DNA from: CAIWKO01 sp964469155
Lineage (GTDB): Bacteria > Bacteroidota > Bacteroidia > Bacteroidales > CAIWKO01
Direction of reading: 5' to 3'
Assembly: GCA_964469155.1 (NCBI GenBank)
Contig: CAYXXU010000001.1
Span: 1 to 64,000 of the forward strand
DNA length: 64,000 nt
The position numbers were made by a program, and so were the translations under genes. Position 1 is the first letter of the stretch. Every line of letters starts with the position of its first letter. The notes beneath the pieces are model-generated. The model ran no database searches, was not told the DNA's origin, and worked only from the letters and a program-made list of their open reading frames with translations. This document shows positions 9,215 through 18,810 of the stretch, piece after piece.

Positions 9215-10590
9215 ACCGTTTTGGAGTAAATGGCTTCTCCCTGTTTCAGATCGGGGTCGAAGGCCATGGCAATATTTCTGGCAATCATAAATCCGGCTTC
9301 GCTCAACTTTAAGCCTTCCTCACTCACGGTAATAAGTTTATCCTCTTCAAAACCAGTCAGTTTACTTCTGTCGTAATGAACAATAGCCTTAATCTCATCG
9401 GCTGTCATGCCGAATTCGTCAGCAATTTCATCAAAAAGCAGTATTCCGTTGCACATGATGCTGTTGATCACCGAACGAACAATCTGCTGGTTAAGGTTCA
9501 TCGTATAGCCACGTTCTATTGCAAAGCCGGTATTTTCAATGGCCTCCATATAGTGATGGATGGTTTTATGATTCTGGGCATAAGCTCCCCACAACTGACT
9601 GATGGAAGAAGCGCCAAAGCCATACACCTGACCGGTTGTTTCCAGCGTACAATATCCCTGAAAGTTGCGGTGCAGTTGTTTGTTTTTAAATGCCTTTGCC
9701 AACTTGTCGTCGGGATGTGCAAAATGGTCAATACCTATGGCGACATAACCTGCGCCAACCAATTGTTTGATATTGTTGATGAGCATTTCCATTTTCTCAT
9801 TGGGAGCCGGCAAACCTATCTTCTCCAGTTTCTTTTGTTCTTCTTTTACCCAGGGGACATGAGCATAAGAAAAAGTAACAATACGGTCAGGTTTGATTTC
9901 AATCGCCTTGTGAATGGTAGCCTGCAAACTCTCCACGGTTTGAAGTGGCAGTCCGTAAATAAAATCAAGGTTAATCCCGTTGAATCCTTTTGTTCTGAGA
10001 TAATCCACAAGTTCTTTCACCGGATGCCTGGGCCCCTGACGATTGACGGCCGCCAATACATCCTCTCTGAAATCCTGAATCCCCAGACTCATACGGTTGA
10101 ATCCCATGGCAGCCAATTGGTCAATATGCGAAAATTCAAGGTAAGCAGGACTGCATTCGATCGCTATTTCTGCATTTTCATCAATAATAAATTCCTCTCG
10201 GATGGCATTCATTATCTTTTCGATGAAACTCATGGCAATGGCATTGGGAGTACCTCCACCCCAGTGTATTTGTGTTACCTTACGGTTTTTGGTATCCAGA
10301 TGGGATGAAACAGTTCCAATTTCCTGAATCACGGCATTGATGTACCTCTCCACTACCGGTTTCTTTTGACTTGCATCGGTATTGCAACCGCAAAAATGGC
10401 AACGCTGCGGGCAGAAAGGAATATGAACGTAAAGGGAGATATTTTCGGGATGCTGGGTGTTGGAAGCGATCAATTGCTCTATATAATCTTCAGTTGTAAA
10501 CTTGGTATGAAAGAAATTTGCCGGAGGATAACTGGTATACCTTGGCCCTGAAACATTATGCTTATCTAAAAAATCACTGTTGATATCCAT
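9211..10590 (-). CDS. hemN: oxygen-independent coproporphyrinogen III dehydrogenase
   Basis: A 459-residue radical SAM enzyme that decarboxylates coproporphyrinogen III to protoporphyrinogen IX without oxygen. The cluster motif HIPFCPQRCHFCGCNTD (CX3CX2CXC) is at about residues 60-67, as in E. coli HemN. The N-terminal SGPRYTSYP is also typical of true HemN rather than HemW. The ATG at 10590 gives the family length. A frame opening at 10644 would overlap hemE. It implies heme synthesis under anoxic or low-oxygen conditions. Confidence 0.93.
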   Translation of the reverse strand: MDINSDFLDKHNVSGPRYTSYPPANFFHTKFTTEDYIEQLIASNTQHPENISLYVHIPFCPQRCHFCGCNTDASQKKPVVERYINAVIQEIGTVSSHLDTKNRKVTQIHWGGGTPNAIAMSFIEKIMNAIREEFIIDENAEIAIECSPAYLEFSHIDQLAAMGFNRMSLGIQDFREDVLAAVNRQGPRHPVKELVDYLRTKGFNGINLDFIYGLPLQTVESLQATIHKAIEIKPDRIVTFSYAHVPWVKEEQKKLEKIGLPAPNEKMEMLINNIKQLVGAGYVAIGIDHFAHPDDKLAKAFKNKQLHRNFQGYCTLETTGQVYGFGASSISQLWGAYAQNHKTIHHYMEAIENTGFAIERGYTMNLNQQIVRSVINSIMCNGILLFDEIADEFGMTADEIKAIVHYDRSKLTGFEEDKLITVSEEGLKLSEAGFMIARNIAMAFDPDLKQGEAIYSKTV

Positions 10591-10610
10591 CCCGTTGTTG
10601 CTATTCTGTT

Positions 10611-11645
10611 TTACATCCTTTTCCAATCCGTCTGTTTCACCCAATCAACCACCAGTTTGGCATTTTCAAAAGGAATTCCGGGTATAAATCCATGACCGAG
10701 ATTAAATATCCAATCTTGATATTCGGTACCATAGAACTTATAATTCTCCAAACCTTGTAAAATGGTATCTTTATCAGCCAAAAGCATACGGGGATCCAAA
10801 TTTCCCTGTAATCCGATATCATGATGAACCAGCTCACGTGCCTCAAAAAGAGGCATCTGCCAATCAACACTCAGGAAGTTAGTATCCTCAGGTTTGATAT
10901 GCACTACTCCATACCCCAGACCCTTGGGAAGGAAAATCACAGGAGTGCCTGTTTGTATAACAGCCGCTGAGATCTTTCTTACATAAGGCATGATCATGCT
11001 GAAATAAAGGTCGGAAGGTATCAAACCTGCATGAGTCTCAAAAATCTGGAAAGCAGCTACTCCATGTTTTGCCTGTGTAGTAGCATATTCGATAGAAAGT
11101 TCTGTAATGGCGCTAAGAAGTTTATGAGCCAAAACCTTGTCTTTATACAGCAAAGCCACTGCATCCGGGAAGGTATGATTGGTTCCCAAACCCTGCATCA
11201 TATAACACAGTGTTGTAAAAGGGGCTCCGCAAAAACCTATCAGAGGCGTTCCCTCAGGTTTGGTTCTGTGAATCTCATCTATTACATCATAAATATAATT
11301 GAGCTTCGAAGCATCAGGTTTCATCATGCTCATGGGATCAGTAACATCCTTAAGCGCCATACCAAATCTGGGTCCAGAATCTGTAAAGGTGAGTTCCATT
11401 CCCAATGCTTCAGGAATGACTAAAATATCTGAAAAGAGTATGGCTGCATCAACTCCGAGGTCGTACACCGGAAGCAAAGTAACTTTAGCTGCCAGTTCTG
11501 GCGACCGCATCAATTCAGAAAAAGTATTCCTCTCACGCATTGCCAGATAGGATGGCAAGACTCTTCCGGCTTGACGCATAAACCATACAGGTGGCCTCTC
11601 AGTCCTTTCCCCTTTCAGCGTCTTTATAAAAATGGATTCGTTCAT
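10611..11645 (-). CDS. hemE: uroporphyrinogen decarboxylase
   Basis: A 344-residue cytosolic enzyme converting uroporphyrinogen III to coproporphyrinogen III. The N-terminal RPPVWFMRQAGRVLPSYL is the family signature, with the MRQAGR arginines that bind substrate carboxylates. GFCGAPFTTLCYMMQG is the second signature. The length is normal. It lies 20 bases upstream of hemN and 55 bases downstream of hemL on the same strand. Confidence 0.95.
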   Translation of the reverse strand: MNESIFIKTLKGERTERPPVWFMRQAGRVLPSYLAMRERNTFSELMRSPELAAKVTLLPVYDLGVDAAILFSDILVIPEALGMELTFTDSGPRFGMALKDVTDPMSMMKPDASKLNYIYDVIDEIHRTKPEGTPLIGFCGAPFTTLCYMMQGLGTNHTFPDAVALLYKDKVLAHKLLSAITELSIEYATTQAKHGVAAFQIFETHAGLIPSDLYFSMIMPYVRKISAAVIQTGTPVIFLPKGLGYGVVHIKPEDTNFLSVDWQMPLFEARELVHHDIGLQGNLDPRMLLADKDTILQGLENYKFYGTEYQDWIFNLGHGFIPGIPFENAKLVVDWVKQTDWKRM

Positions 11646-11700
11646 GTTTCGGTTTTATTAAAAAGTAGCCCCCGGGGGGGGAAGTTTTTTTATCTGTTTT

Positions 11701-12990
11701 TTACAGGTTTTTAAGCGCCTGAAGATTGGCTGCAATAATAGTATCAATGTCTTTATCCGTATGAGCGTATGAAACAAACAAACACTCGTACTGTGATGGT
11801 GCCAGGTAAATGCCGCTTTCCAGCGACATTTTGAAGAACCTTGCGTATTTTTCACTGTCCGACTTCATGGCTTCATCAAAGGATGTAATTTGTGTTTCGT
11901 TGGTAAAGAAAAAAGTCATCATAGAGCCTACCCTATTGATCAATCCTTTCACACCCGTCTGTTCCATGTTTGCCAGTATGCCTTTTTCCAGTTTTGCAGC
12001 TTTTCTTTCCAACTCAGCATAAAAATTTAGTGTTTCTTTTATCAATGTCAACATGGCAATTCCGGCAGCCATTGCCAATGGATTTCCTGATAAAGTTCCT
12101 GCCTGATAAACCGGTCCTATAGGTGCAAGCAGTTCCATGATCTCTTTTCTTCCGCCATAAGCGCCTACCGGTAATCCGCCGCCAATAATTTTACCTAAGG
12201 TCGTCAGATCGGGCATTACATTATAGTATTCCTGCGCGCCGCCTTTTGCCAGACGGAAGCCGGTAATGACCTCATCAAAAATCAGTAAGGCTCCGTATTT
12301 GGTAGCAATTTCACGCAATCCCTCTAAAAATCCTTTCGAAGGCAGCACCACACCCATATTACCGGCAACCGGTTCTACAATGATAGCGGCAATTTCATTT
12401 CCTTTTTCGGTAAACAAAGATTTCACCGATTCCAGATTGTTGTACTCTGCAATCAAAGTGTCTTTGGCAGTACTGGAAGTTACCCCCGGACTGTCAGGCA
12501 AACCAAGTGTTATGGCACCCGAACCTGCTTTGATCAAAAAGCTGTCCCCATGACCATGATAATTTCCTGCAAACTTAACTATGCACTCTCTCTTGGTAAA
12601 TCCACGAGCCAGCCTGATAGCACTCATGGTAGCTTCTGTTCCTGAGTTGACCATACGAACTTTTTCTATGGAAGGAACCATTTCAACAATGAGTTCCGCC
12701 ATACGGGTTTCGTATTCTGTGGGCGCACCGTAGCTGGTACCTTTCTGAGCGGCTTCGTTAATGGCAGCCAGAATGGTATCATGTGCATGACCAAAAATCA
12801 GGGGGCCCCAGGAAGCCACAAAATCGATATACTGATTGCCATCAATGTCGGTTATATATACCCCTTTGGCTTTGCTGATAAAAACAGGGTTTAGTTTTAC
12901 ACTTTTAAATGCCCTTACCGGAGAGTTAACTCCACCAGGAATAATCTCCTGTGCTTTCTTAAATGCCTCAATACTTTTTGTGAATTGCAT
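11701..12990 (-). CDS. hemL: glutamate-1-semialdehyde 2,1-aminomutase
   Basis: A 429-residue PLP enzyme making 5-aminolevulinate from glutamate-1-semialdehyde. The PLP lysine lies in TLGKIIGGGLPVGAYGG (about residue 264). VNSGTEATMSAIRLARGFT and FDEVITGFR are class III aminotransferase motifs. The N-terminal GGVNSPVRAFKSV is HemL-specific. The gene lies between hemB and hemE, which confirms the C5 route together with hemA. Confidence 0.95.
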   Translation of the reverse strand: MQFTKSIEAFKKAQEIIPGGVNSPVRAFKSVKLNPVFISKAKGVYITDIDGNQYIDFVASWGPLIFGHAHDTILAAINEAAQKGTSYGAPTEYETRMAELIVEMVPSIEKVRMVNSGTEATMSAIRLARGFTKRECIVKFAGNYHGHGDSFLIKAGSGAITLGLPDSPGVTSSTAKDTLIAEYNNLESVKSLFTEKGNEIAAIIVEPVAGNMGVVLPSKGFLEGLREIATKYGALLIFDEVITGFRLAKGGAQEYYNVMPDLTTLGKIIGGGLPVGAYGGRKEIMELLAPIGPVYQAGTLSGNPLAMAAGIAMLTLIKETLNFYAELERKAAKLEKGILANMEQTGVKGLINRVGSMMTFFFTNETQITSFDEAMKSDSEKYARFFKMSLESGIYLAPSQYECLFVSYAHTDKDIDTIIAANLQALKNL

Positions 12991-13090
12991 GCTTTGTTCT
13001 TGTTAGATTTGTTTCTTGTTATTATTTATAAAACTTTCAGCGGACAGGAATATTCATTCCGCTGAAATAGCTTTTTGAATCATTCGTTGT

Positions 13091-14071
13091 TTATTTCAAC
13101 TTGTTCAGGATATTGGCAGCTTCTACGGCATGATAGGTTATGATAATATCAGCCCCTGCTCTTTTGATCGAGGTCAGTATCTCCATCATCACCCTGTCGC
13201 CGTCAATCCAGTCGTTGCCTGCTGCTGCCTTCACCATAGAGAACTCACCGCTCACATTGTAAGCAGCCACCGGCATTCTGAATTCAGTCTTCACCCGATA
13301 AATCACATCAAGATAGCTGAGAGCCGGTTTTACCATAACGATATCTGCACCTTCGGCAATATCCAGTTCCACTTCGCGCATGGCTTCGTTGCTGTTGGCA
13401 GGATTCATCTGGTAAGTGGCACGGTTACCAAATTTGGGGGCGCTTTCGGCAGCTTCTCTGAAAGGACCGTAAAAACCCGAAGCGTATTTGGCTGAATAAG
13501 ACATAATAGGAATTTTCTCAAACCCATGCAGGTCCAATTGTTCGCGTATCCTGCCTACTCTTCCGTCCATCATATCGCTGGGAGCTATCATATCGGCGCC
13601 GGCCTCTGCTAATGAAACAGCTTGTCTGGCCAGAGTCACCAAAGTGGTATCATTATCAACATCACCGTCGATGATGGTACCGCAATGACCATGAACCGTA
13701 TACTCGCAATTACAAACATCGGCAATCACATAAAGGTCTTTCAACTCCTTTTTAATTGCCCTGATGGCTTGCTGAACAATACCATTGTGCTCGCATGCCA
13801 CACTGCCGTCTTCATCCTTATGTTCAGGAATACCAAACAACAATACAGCTTTTACGCCAGAGGCTGACACTTTTTTACATTCTTCTACCAGGTTTTCAAC
13901 TGAAAGCTGGTAATTGCCGGGCATTGACTTGATGTGATTTCTCACGTTTGTGCCCGAACAAACAAACAATGGCATTACAAAATCGTCGACCGAAAGCTTG
14001 GTTTCTGTGACCATTTGTCTTAAAACACCATTATATCTTAATCTTCTTAATCTGGTTAACGGAAAGTCCAT
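13091..14071 (-). CDS. hemB: porphobilinogen synthase (Zn-type)
   Basis: A 326-residue enzyme condensing two 5-aminolevulinates. DVCNCEYTVHGHCG has the three cysteines of zinc-dependent enzymes, in place of the aspartate-rich magnesium form. The Schiff-base lysines are in SYSAKYASGFYGPFREA (about 199) and MVKPALSYLD (about 248). The length is normal. It is 33 bases downstream of hemCD and 100 bases upstream of hemL. Confidence 0.95.
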   Translation of the reverse strand: MDFPLTRLRRLRYNGVLRQMVTETKLSVDDFVMPLFVCSGTNVRNHIKSMPGNYQLSVENLVEECKKVSASGVKAVLLFGIPEHKDEDGSVACEHNGIVQQAIRAIKKELKDLYVIADVCNCEYTVHGHCGTIIDGDVDNDTTLVTLARQAVSLAEAGADMIAPSDMMDGRVGRIREQLDLHGFEKIPIMSYSAKYASGFYGPFREAAESAPKFGNRATYQMNPANSNEAMREVELDIAEGADIVMVKPALSYLDVIYRVKTEFRMPVAAYNVSGEFSMVKAAAGNDWIDGDRVMMEILTSIKRAGADIIITYHAVEAANILNKLK

Positions 14072-14104
14072 AATCTTTGTTTTTTTTAATTAATACTAGG
14101 TTTC

Positions 14105-15811
14105 TTATTTTTTGAAATAATCAATAATTGCTTCACAAAGTCCTTCCACATTCGATTTCTTTGCCGTTATCAAAGGCTCTATCCCCGCTTCCTGAATGGC
14201 TTTCGTGGTGGTGCTTCCGATACTGGCAATTTTAAGCTTGGGCAGACTGTTTTTTTCCACAAAGGAACAAAGGTTCTGAAACGTGGAGGGACTTGTAAAA
14301 ACGATCAGGTCGTACCTATCCTGTCTGATGGTTTCCAGAACACCAGCATCAGCAGTTTTAGGTCTTACCGTTTCGTATACATTGATACGTTTTACCTCAT
14401 TTTCTTTTGATAAACGATCCATTAAAGTATCGTCTGCCAGCTTGCCCAAAGCCAGTAATATTTTTTGATCTTTTGGCTGATATTCCTTATAAAACTGTTC
14501 AAGCATTTCTTCCGCGGTATTCTCCCCGCTCATATAGTCAGGAGCATATCCATAATACTCCAGTTCAGAAGCGGTTTTGCTTCCAATGACTGCCTTCTTA
14601 ACCTGCTTTGCCAATTCAGTGCTTCCTTTAATATCAATGAGATGTTTGAAGAAATTCGCCACCCCGTTCTTACTGGTAAAAAATATCCAGTCGAACTTTT
14701 CTGCCTGTTGCAGCAATTCCATTTCTTCATCGCTGCTTTGTGACTGAACGATCTCTATCATGGGTAGTGAAACCACATGGGCTCCCATAACCTTCAATAG
14801 CTCAGGTAGTGTATCGGTAGTTTCAATGGCCCGGGTAGAAATGATCACTTTATCTTGCAGAGGCAGGATTCCCTGTGCCTGAGGCAAATTATACTGCCTG
14901 ATCGATTCCAGTATCTCCTTACCACCCATTCTGTAAAGTTTCCGGGCCATAGCTGCTGATACCACTACTGCCTGTTCGACAGGCGCCACGGCAGTTTCTT
15001 TTAAGAATCTTTGGCCGTCAATATCCGATATAAATCCGGTGATGTGAAACTGTCCGTCTTTGATATAGCTGTAACTTCCGACCGGTATCTGACAACCGCC
15101 TTCCAGTGTCTTCAGAAAAGCGCGCTCCGCAGCCGTGGTGATCATGGTCTCCGTATCGTTTATTTTCGAAAGTATGCCTTCAATAAAAGCATCGTTTTCC
15201 CGGATCTCAATGGCTATGGCACCCTGACTACAGGCTGGTATCATCACATCCGTATCAATCAGTTCAGAAATGTATTCTCCCATTTCCAGCCTCTGCAATC
15301 CGGCCGCAGCCATCACCATCACATCGCAATAACCTTCCTGCATTTTCCGGATACGGGTATTCACGTTACCGCGTATCTCCACTATTTTAAAATCCTTGTT
15401 GATCCTAAGCAGTTGCGCTTTGCGGCGCAGGCTCGAAGTAGCAATAATATCATTCGAGGTAAGATCGCTCAGCTTTCTTTTATTCAGACTGATCAGCGCA
15501 TCTCTTACATCACCGCGTTTCAATACGGCTCCCAGTTTGGCACCATCGGGAAAAGTGGTAGGAAGGTCCTTCAGGCTATGAACAGCCATATCTATTTCGT
15601 GGTTGAACATGGCCACTTCCAGTTCTTTGGTGAACAATCCCTTATCGCCTATCTTCGACAAAGGCACATCCAATATCTTATCACCTTTGGTTTTGATGAT
15701 CTCTATCTCAAAAGCAATGTCTTTACATCGGGCTTCTAATTCTTCTTTTACACGGTAGGCCTGGTAAAGCGCCAGCTTGCTTCCACGTGTACCGATACGT
15801 ACAGTTTGCAT
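14105..15811 (-). CDS. hemCD: HemC-HemD fusion: hydroxymethylbilane synthase / uroporphyrinogen-III synthase
   Basis: A 568-residue bifunctional protein. Residues 1-310 are HemC: IGTRGSKLALYQA at the N-terminus, substrate-binding SLRRKAQLL and RGNVNTRIRKM, and the dipyrromethane cofactor cysteine in LEGGCQIPVGSY (about 241). From about 320, VIISTRAIETTD, FFTSKNGV, VIGSKTASELEYYG and LIVFTSPSTFQN form a HemD domain. The fusion would pass the unstable linear tetrapyrrole directly to the cyclising enzyme. The start is two bases after the hemA stop, so tight coupling is expected. Confidence 0.92.
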   Translation of the reverse strand: MQTVRIGTRGSKLALYQAYRVKEELEARCKDIAFEIEIIKTKGDKILDVPLSKIGDKGLFTKELEVAMFNHEIDMAVHSLKDLPTTFPDGAKLGAVLKRGDVRDALISLNKRKLSDLTSNDIIATSSLRRKAQLLRINKDFKIVEIRGNVNTRIRKMQEGYCDVMVMAAAGLQRLEMGEYISELIDTDVMIPACSQGAIAIEIRENDAFIEGILSKINDTETMITTAAERAFLKTLEGGCQIPVGSYSYIKDGQFHITGFISDIDGQRFLKETAVAPVEQAVVVSAAMARKLYRMGGKEILESIRQYNLPQAQGILPLQDKVIISTRAIETTDTLPELLKVMGAHVVSLPMIEIVQSQSSDEEMELLQQAEKFDWIFFTSKNGVANFFKHLIDIKGSTELAKQVKKAVIGSKTASELEYYGYAPDYMSGENTAEEMLEQFYKEYQPKDQKILLALGKLADDTLMDRLSKENEVKRINVYETVRPKTADAGVLETIRQDRYDLIVFTSPSTFQNLCSFVEKNSLPKLKIASIGSTTTKAIQEAGIEPLITAKKSNVEGLCEAIIDYFKK

Positions 15812-15813
15812 TA

Positions 15814-17064
15814 TTAATTTGGGGTAAACAATTGATTTACTAAGGTGATATATTCCTGTCGTCTGCCGTTGTCGGTGATCGACCTGACGTTGGTGATCAT
15901 AGTACGTATCAGTTTGTTGGTGATGTGCTCACCATATTCGGTGGCTTTCTGGTAGTCTATTTCTTTGGTGTTCTTCATGAATCCTTCCAGTTCGTTCCTG
16001 TGAATGCTCTGGAAACATTTGCTGATGCACTGAAAAGTAGGGATGAGATTTCTTGAATTCACCCAGCTTACAAAATCGGTGACCACTTCTTCTATTATCT
16101 GTTCGGCAGCGCAGATCTCGCCTCTTCTTTTGCCGAAATTATCTTCAACAATATTGGTCAGGGCGTCCACATCATACACAAAAACATTCTCCACTTCGGC
16201 CACTTCGTGCGCTATATTGCGCGGAACCGAGAGGTCAATAAAGAACAAAGGCTTGTTGTTGCGCATCATCATGGCGTATTCTACCATGGCTTTGGTGATC
16301 AAAGGTTTTTTCGAGGCGGTGGAAGCTATCACGATATTGTTCTCGAGCAACAATTCTTCTATTTTAGAAAATTCCTCGGCGCGGGCATTATATTTCTCAG
16401 CGATTTCAACGGCTTTCTGATCGGTACGGTTGACTATGGTAAAGTTTTCGCAGCCCTTTTTAATAAGGTTTTGCAGGGTAAGCTCGCTGGTCTGTCCGGC
16501 GCCAATCAGCAGCACGGGTTGTTCCTGAAGCTTATGAAGTTGTTTGCTTGCAAGGTCCACAGCGGCATAACTCACCGAAACGGCTCCTTTGCAAATACAG
16601 GTTTCGCTTCTGACCCGCTTGCCGGCTTCAAAAGCTTTATTGAACAATCTGATCAAAACCGGGCTTATCAGGTCGTTGCAGCAACTGATGTTGAAAGCTT
16701 CTTTCACCTGACCCACGATCTGATACTCGCCCAGCGCCATTGAATCCAGGCCGGACACTACATGAAAAAGATTTCTGGCGGCATCGCTTCCTGATTTCCT
16801 GTAGAAATGTGTGCTTAACGATCTGTCGGCCTTACGGTAATCGAAAAGGGTAGCTTCAAACAACTCAAAGCCCTCAAAACCGTTCTCTTCATTATAATCG
16901 ATATATATCTCGGTGCGGTTGCAGGTCGAAATGATCACAGCGCCATTGATGCCCTTTGCCTGAAGCATGGGTACGAATCTTTTGATATCTTCTTCACAAA
17001 AAACAAATTTCTCCCTCACTTCGATGGGTGCCGACTTGTGGTTTAATCCGAGTAGTTCAATCAT
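15814..17064 (-). CDS. hemA: glutamyl-tRNA reductase
   Basis: A 416-residue NADPH enzyme reducing glutamyl-tRNA to glutamate-1-semialdehyde, the first step of the C5 pathway. The ATG at 17064 starts the normal MIELLGLNHKSAPIEVREKF. A longer GTG frame from 17232 adds 56 unrelated residues and covers the promoter. The catalytic cysteine is in ISTCNRTEIY (C48). A Rossmann motif LLIGAGQTSELT and a C-terminal dimerisation domain follow. It is the first gene of the heme operon and so the expected control point. Confidence 0.93.
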   Translation of the reverse strand: MIELLGLNHKSAPIEVREKFVFCEEDIKRFVPMLQAKGINGAVIISTCNRTEIYIDYNEENGFEGFELFEATLFDYRKADRSLSTHFYRKSGSDAARNLFHVVSGLDSMALGEYQIVGQVKEAFNISCCNDLISPVLIRLFNKAFEAGKRVRSETCICKGAVSVSYAAVDLASKQLHKLQEQPVLLIGAGQTSELTLQNLIKKGCENFTIVNRTDQKAVEIAEKYNARAEEFSKIEELLLENNIVIASTASKKPLITKAMVEYAMMMRNNKPLFFIDLSVPRNIAHEVAEVENVFVYDVDALTNIVEDNFGKRRGEICAAEQIIEEVVTDFVSWVNSRNLIPTFQCISKCFQSIHRNELEGFMKNTKEIDYQKATEYGEHITNKLIRTMITNVRSITDNGRRQEYITLVNQLFTPN

Positions 17065-17093
17065 AGTTTTTCTTAGACTGTTAAAATCGGATG

Positions 17094-17101
17094 CAAAACT
17101 A
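17094..17101 (-). promoter_or_regulatory. -7 element of the heme operon
   Basis: On the minus strand this reads TAGTTTTG (TAnnTTTG), 30 bases upstream of the hemA ATG. No good -33 element is seen, so this is a tentative operon promoter. Confidence 0.4.
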
Positions 17102-17378
17102 TGCAGCATGTCTGTTTTTTTTCTGAAGATTTCCGGCTCAATTCCACCCGGAATGGCTAATTCAGAAAAAAAAGGTATAAAACAGGGTACATATTCATTA
17201 CTCTGACAGCCTGAATTCAGTATACAAAACACTGATTACGATAATTATATATCATTATTTTCAAGTCCACGGCTATCATAATCCGCCCATACGATAAATA
17301 CTGTGTTTATATTGAGATTTATCAATTTGATAATTATCAATTTAAAACATGTATTATTACATGGGTATTTTTAAAAAG

Positions 17379-17490
17379 TCGGCAATGGGCAATCGGCAGT
17401 CAGCAAACGGCAACCGGCAGTCGGCAAAACACCTTGCAGACTGTGGACTGCAGACTGAGGATTGCTGTCTCCTATCTCCTATCTCCTTCC
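17379..17490. repeat. short-word intergenic repeats (CGGCAGTCGGCA and GCAGACTG types)
   Basis: Rotating words CGGCAATCGGCAGTCAGC / GGCAACCGGCAGTCGGC run from 17379 to 17425, followed by CAGACTGTGGACTGCAGACTG and CTCCTATCTCCTATCTCC. Related words recur at 31737-31772 and 32236-32262 around the S23 pseudogene. This and the hemA promoter are all that is seen in the 414-base gap 17065-17478. Confidence 0.6.
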
Positions 17491-18762
17491 TTCCACTCCC
17501 TTACTGTAATCCACGCTAAAATGATGCAAACTATCCTCATAACGATAGCTCACCGTAAAACCATACACCTCGCATATCTTTTGCACAATGGCCAGGCCCA
17601 GCCCCAGCGATTCGGGCGAGGCCGACTGCTTGTGAAACCTCCCGAACAACATTTCCTTATCTACCTTCAGCTCCTTGCCCGAATTCGATATAGTCAGGCT
17701 GTTGGCTTCTATTCGAATGATCAGTTCGCCCCCGGGCAGATTGTGGCGAATGGCATTCTTAATCAGATTGGCAAACAAAATATCGGCCAGGTAAGGATTC
17801 ATCAGCACCACGGCGGCGGCCTCAAACTGCCTCACCAAGTGAATCTGTTTCGATTCTATCAGATCCTCCACCATCTCCAGTTGATTTTCTATCACATGTT
17901 GCGGCATCACAGGCTTCGACTCAGGAAACTGACGGTTCTCTATCTTCGCCAGCAGCAGCAGCGTCTGGTTGAGCTTCGACAGGCGGTTCGAAGCCTCATA
18001 GGCATCCAGCACTGCCTTCAGTTGTTTCTCATCCAGAGTTTTCGATTGCAACAACAGCTCCATCTTCATATTGATGATGGCCAGGGGCGTCTGCAGCTCG
18101 TGCGAGGCATTCTCGGTATATTCCTTCATGTTCTGGTAATCCTTGCGTATGCGTTCTATCATCGCCACCAGCACTTTGTTCAGATCGGCAAACTCCTTCA
18201 CTTCAGGCACACTCAGCGAAAACTCACCCTGCGAGTTGATATCATAACTGTTCAGCTTGCCGACGGTATCATAAAACCCGGTCCAGGCACGCTTCGAGGT
18301 ATACCGGATGGTGATCAGCAGCGTGGCAATGATCAGAAAAACCAGCATGGCCATGATCAGGAATATGCGCACTATCAGGTTGTCGGTCTCTTCCAGCGAT
18401 TTGTAAATCTGTATGTAAAAAGTGTTGTGGTTGAAGGTGGCCACAAAACCCAGTTGCCTGAAAGGCACATATTTCTTGTGGGCGTAATCGTAAAACATGG
18501 TATCGGTAAAGTTCAGCCTGGGCGACTTCACATCGCGCAGGGGCGTTATCACCACCCGCTCATTCTGGTTAGGCGGGGTAACCACCGACGAATGGGCCGA
18601 GAGCAACTGATCGAGCATACTGGTCTTGCGTTTTTCCAGCTCCAGGTTGATGTTCTGGTTTACCTCGGTGCGCAGCAGGTAATAAAAAGCTATGGCCGCA
18701 AACATAAACACAAACAGCGTCACCGAAAGGTAGTTCAGTATGGTCTTCGTCAGTAGTTTCAT
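17479..18762 (-). CDS. sensor histidine kinase
   Basis: A 427-residue membrane kinase from the ATG at 18762; an upstream TTG at 18807 is also possible. Two transmembrane helices, at about 10-30 and 133-153, flank a periplasmic sensor region. HisKA follows with the phospho-acceptor in NASHELQTPLAII (about residue 220). The HATPase_c domain has NAIRHN and GLGLAIVQKICEVYGF. It probably phosphorylates the response regulator encoded just upstream. The stimulus is unknown. A 440-residue antisense frame is a shadow. Confidence 0.88.
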   Translation of the reverse strand: MKLLTKTILNYLSVTLFVFMFAAIAFYYLLRTEVNQNINLELEKRKTSMLDQLLSAHSSVVTPPNQNERVVITPLRDVKSPRLNFTDTMFYDYAHKKYVPFRQLGFVATFNHNTFYIQIYKSLEETDNLIVRIFLIMAMLVFLIIATLLITIRYTSKRAWTGFYDTVGKLNSYDINSQGEFSLSVPEVKEFADLNKVLVAMIERIRKDYQNMKEYTENASHELQTPLAIINMKMELLLQSKTLDEKQLKAVLDAYEASNRLSKLNQTLLLLAKIENRQFPESKPVMPQHVIENQLEMVEDLIESKQIHLVRQFEAAAVVLMNPYLADILFANLIKNAIRHNLPGGELIIRIEANSLTISNSGKELKVDKEMLFGRFHKQSASPESLGLGLAIVQKICEVYGFTVSYRYEDSLHHFSVDYSKGVEGRR

Positions 18763-18810
18763 GGGGCGACGGGGTTTGGGATGGCGGGCATGGGAAAGGT
18801 CAGGCAAGGC

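Noticed and set aside
9376..10308. 310-residue plus-strand open frame
   Set aside because: It is antisense to hemN, whose radical SAM motif is unambiguous.
17434..18756. 440-residue plus-strand open frame
   Set aside because: It is antisense to the histidine kinase, which has clear motifs. The frame is rich in Q, H and R, as expected of a shadow.
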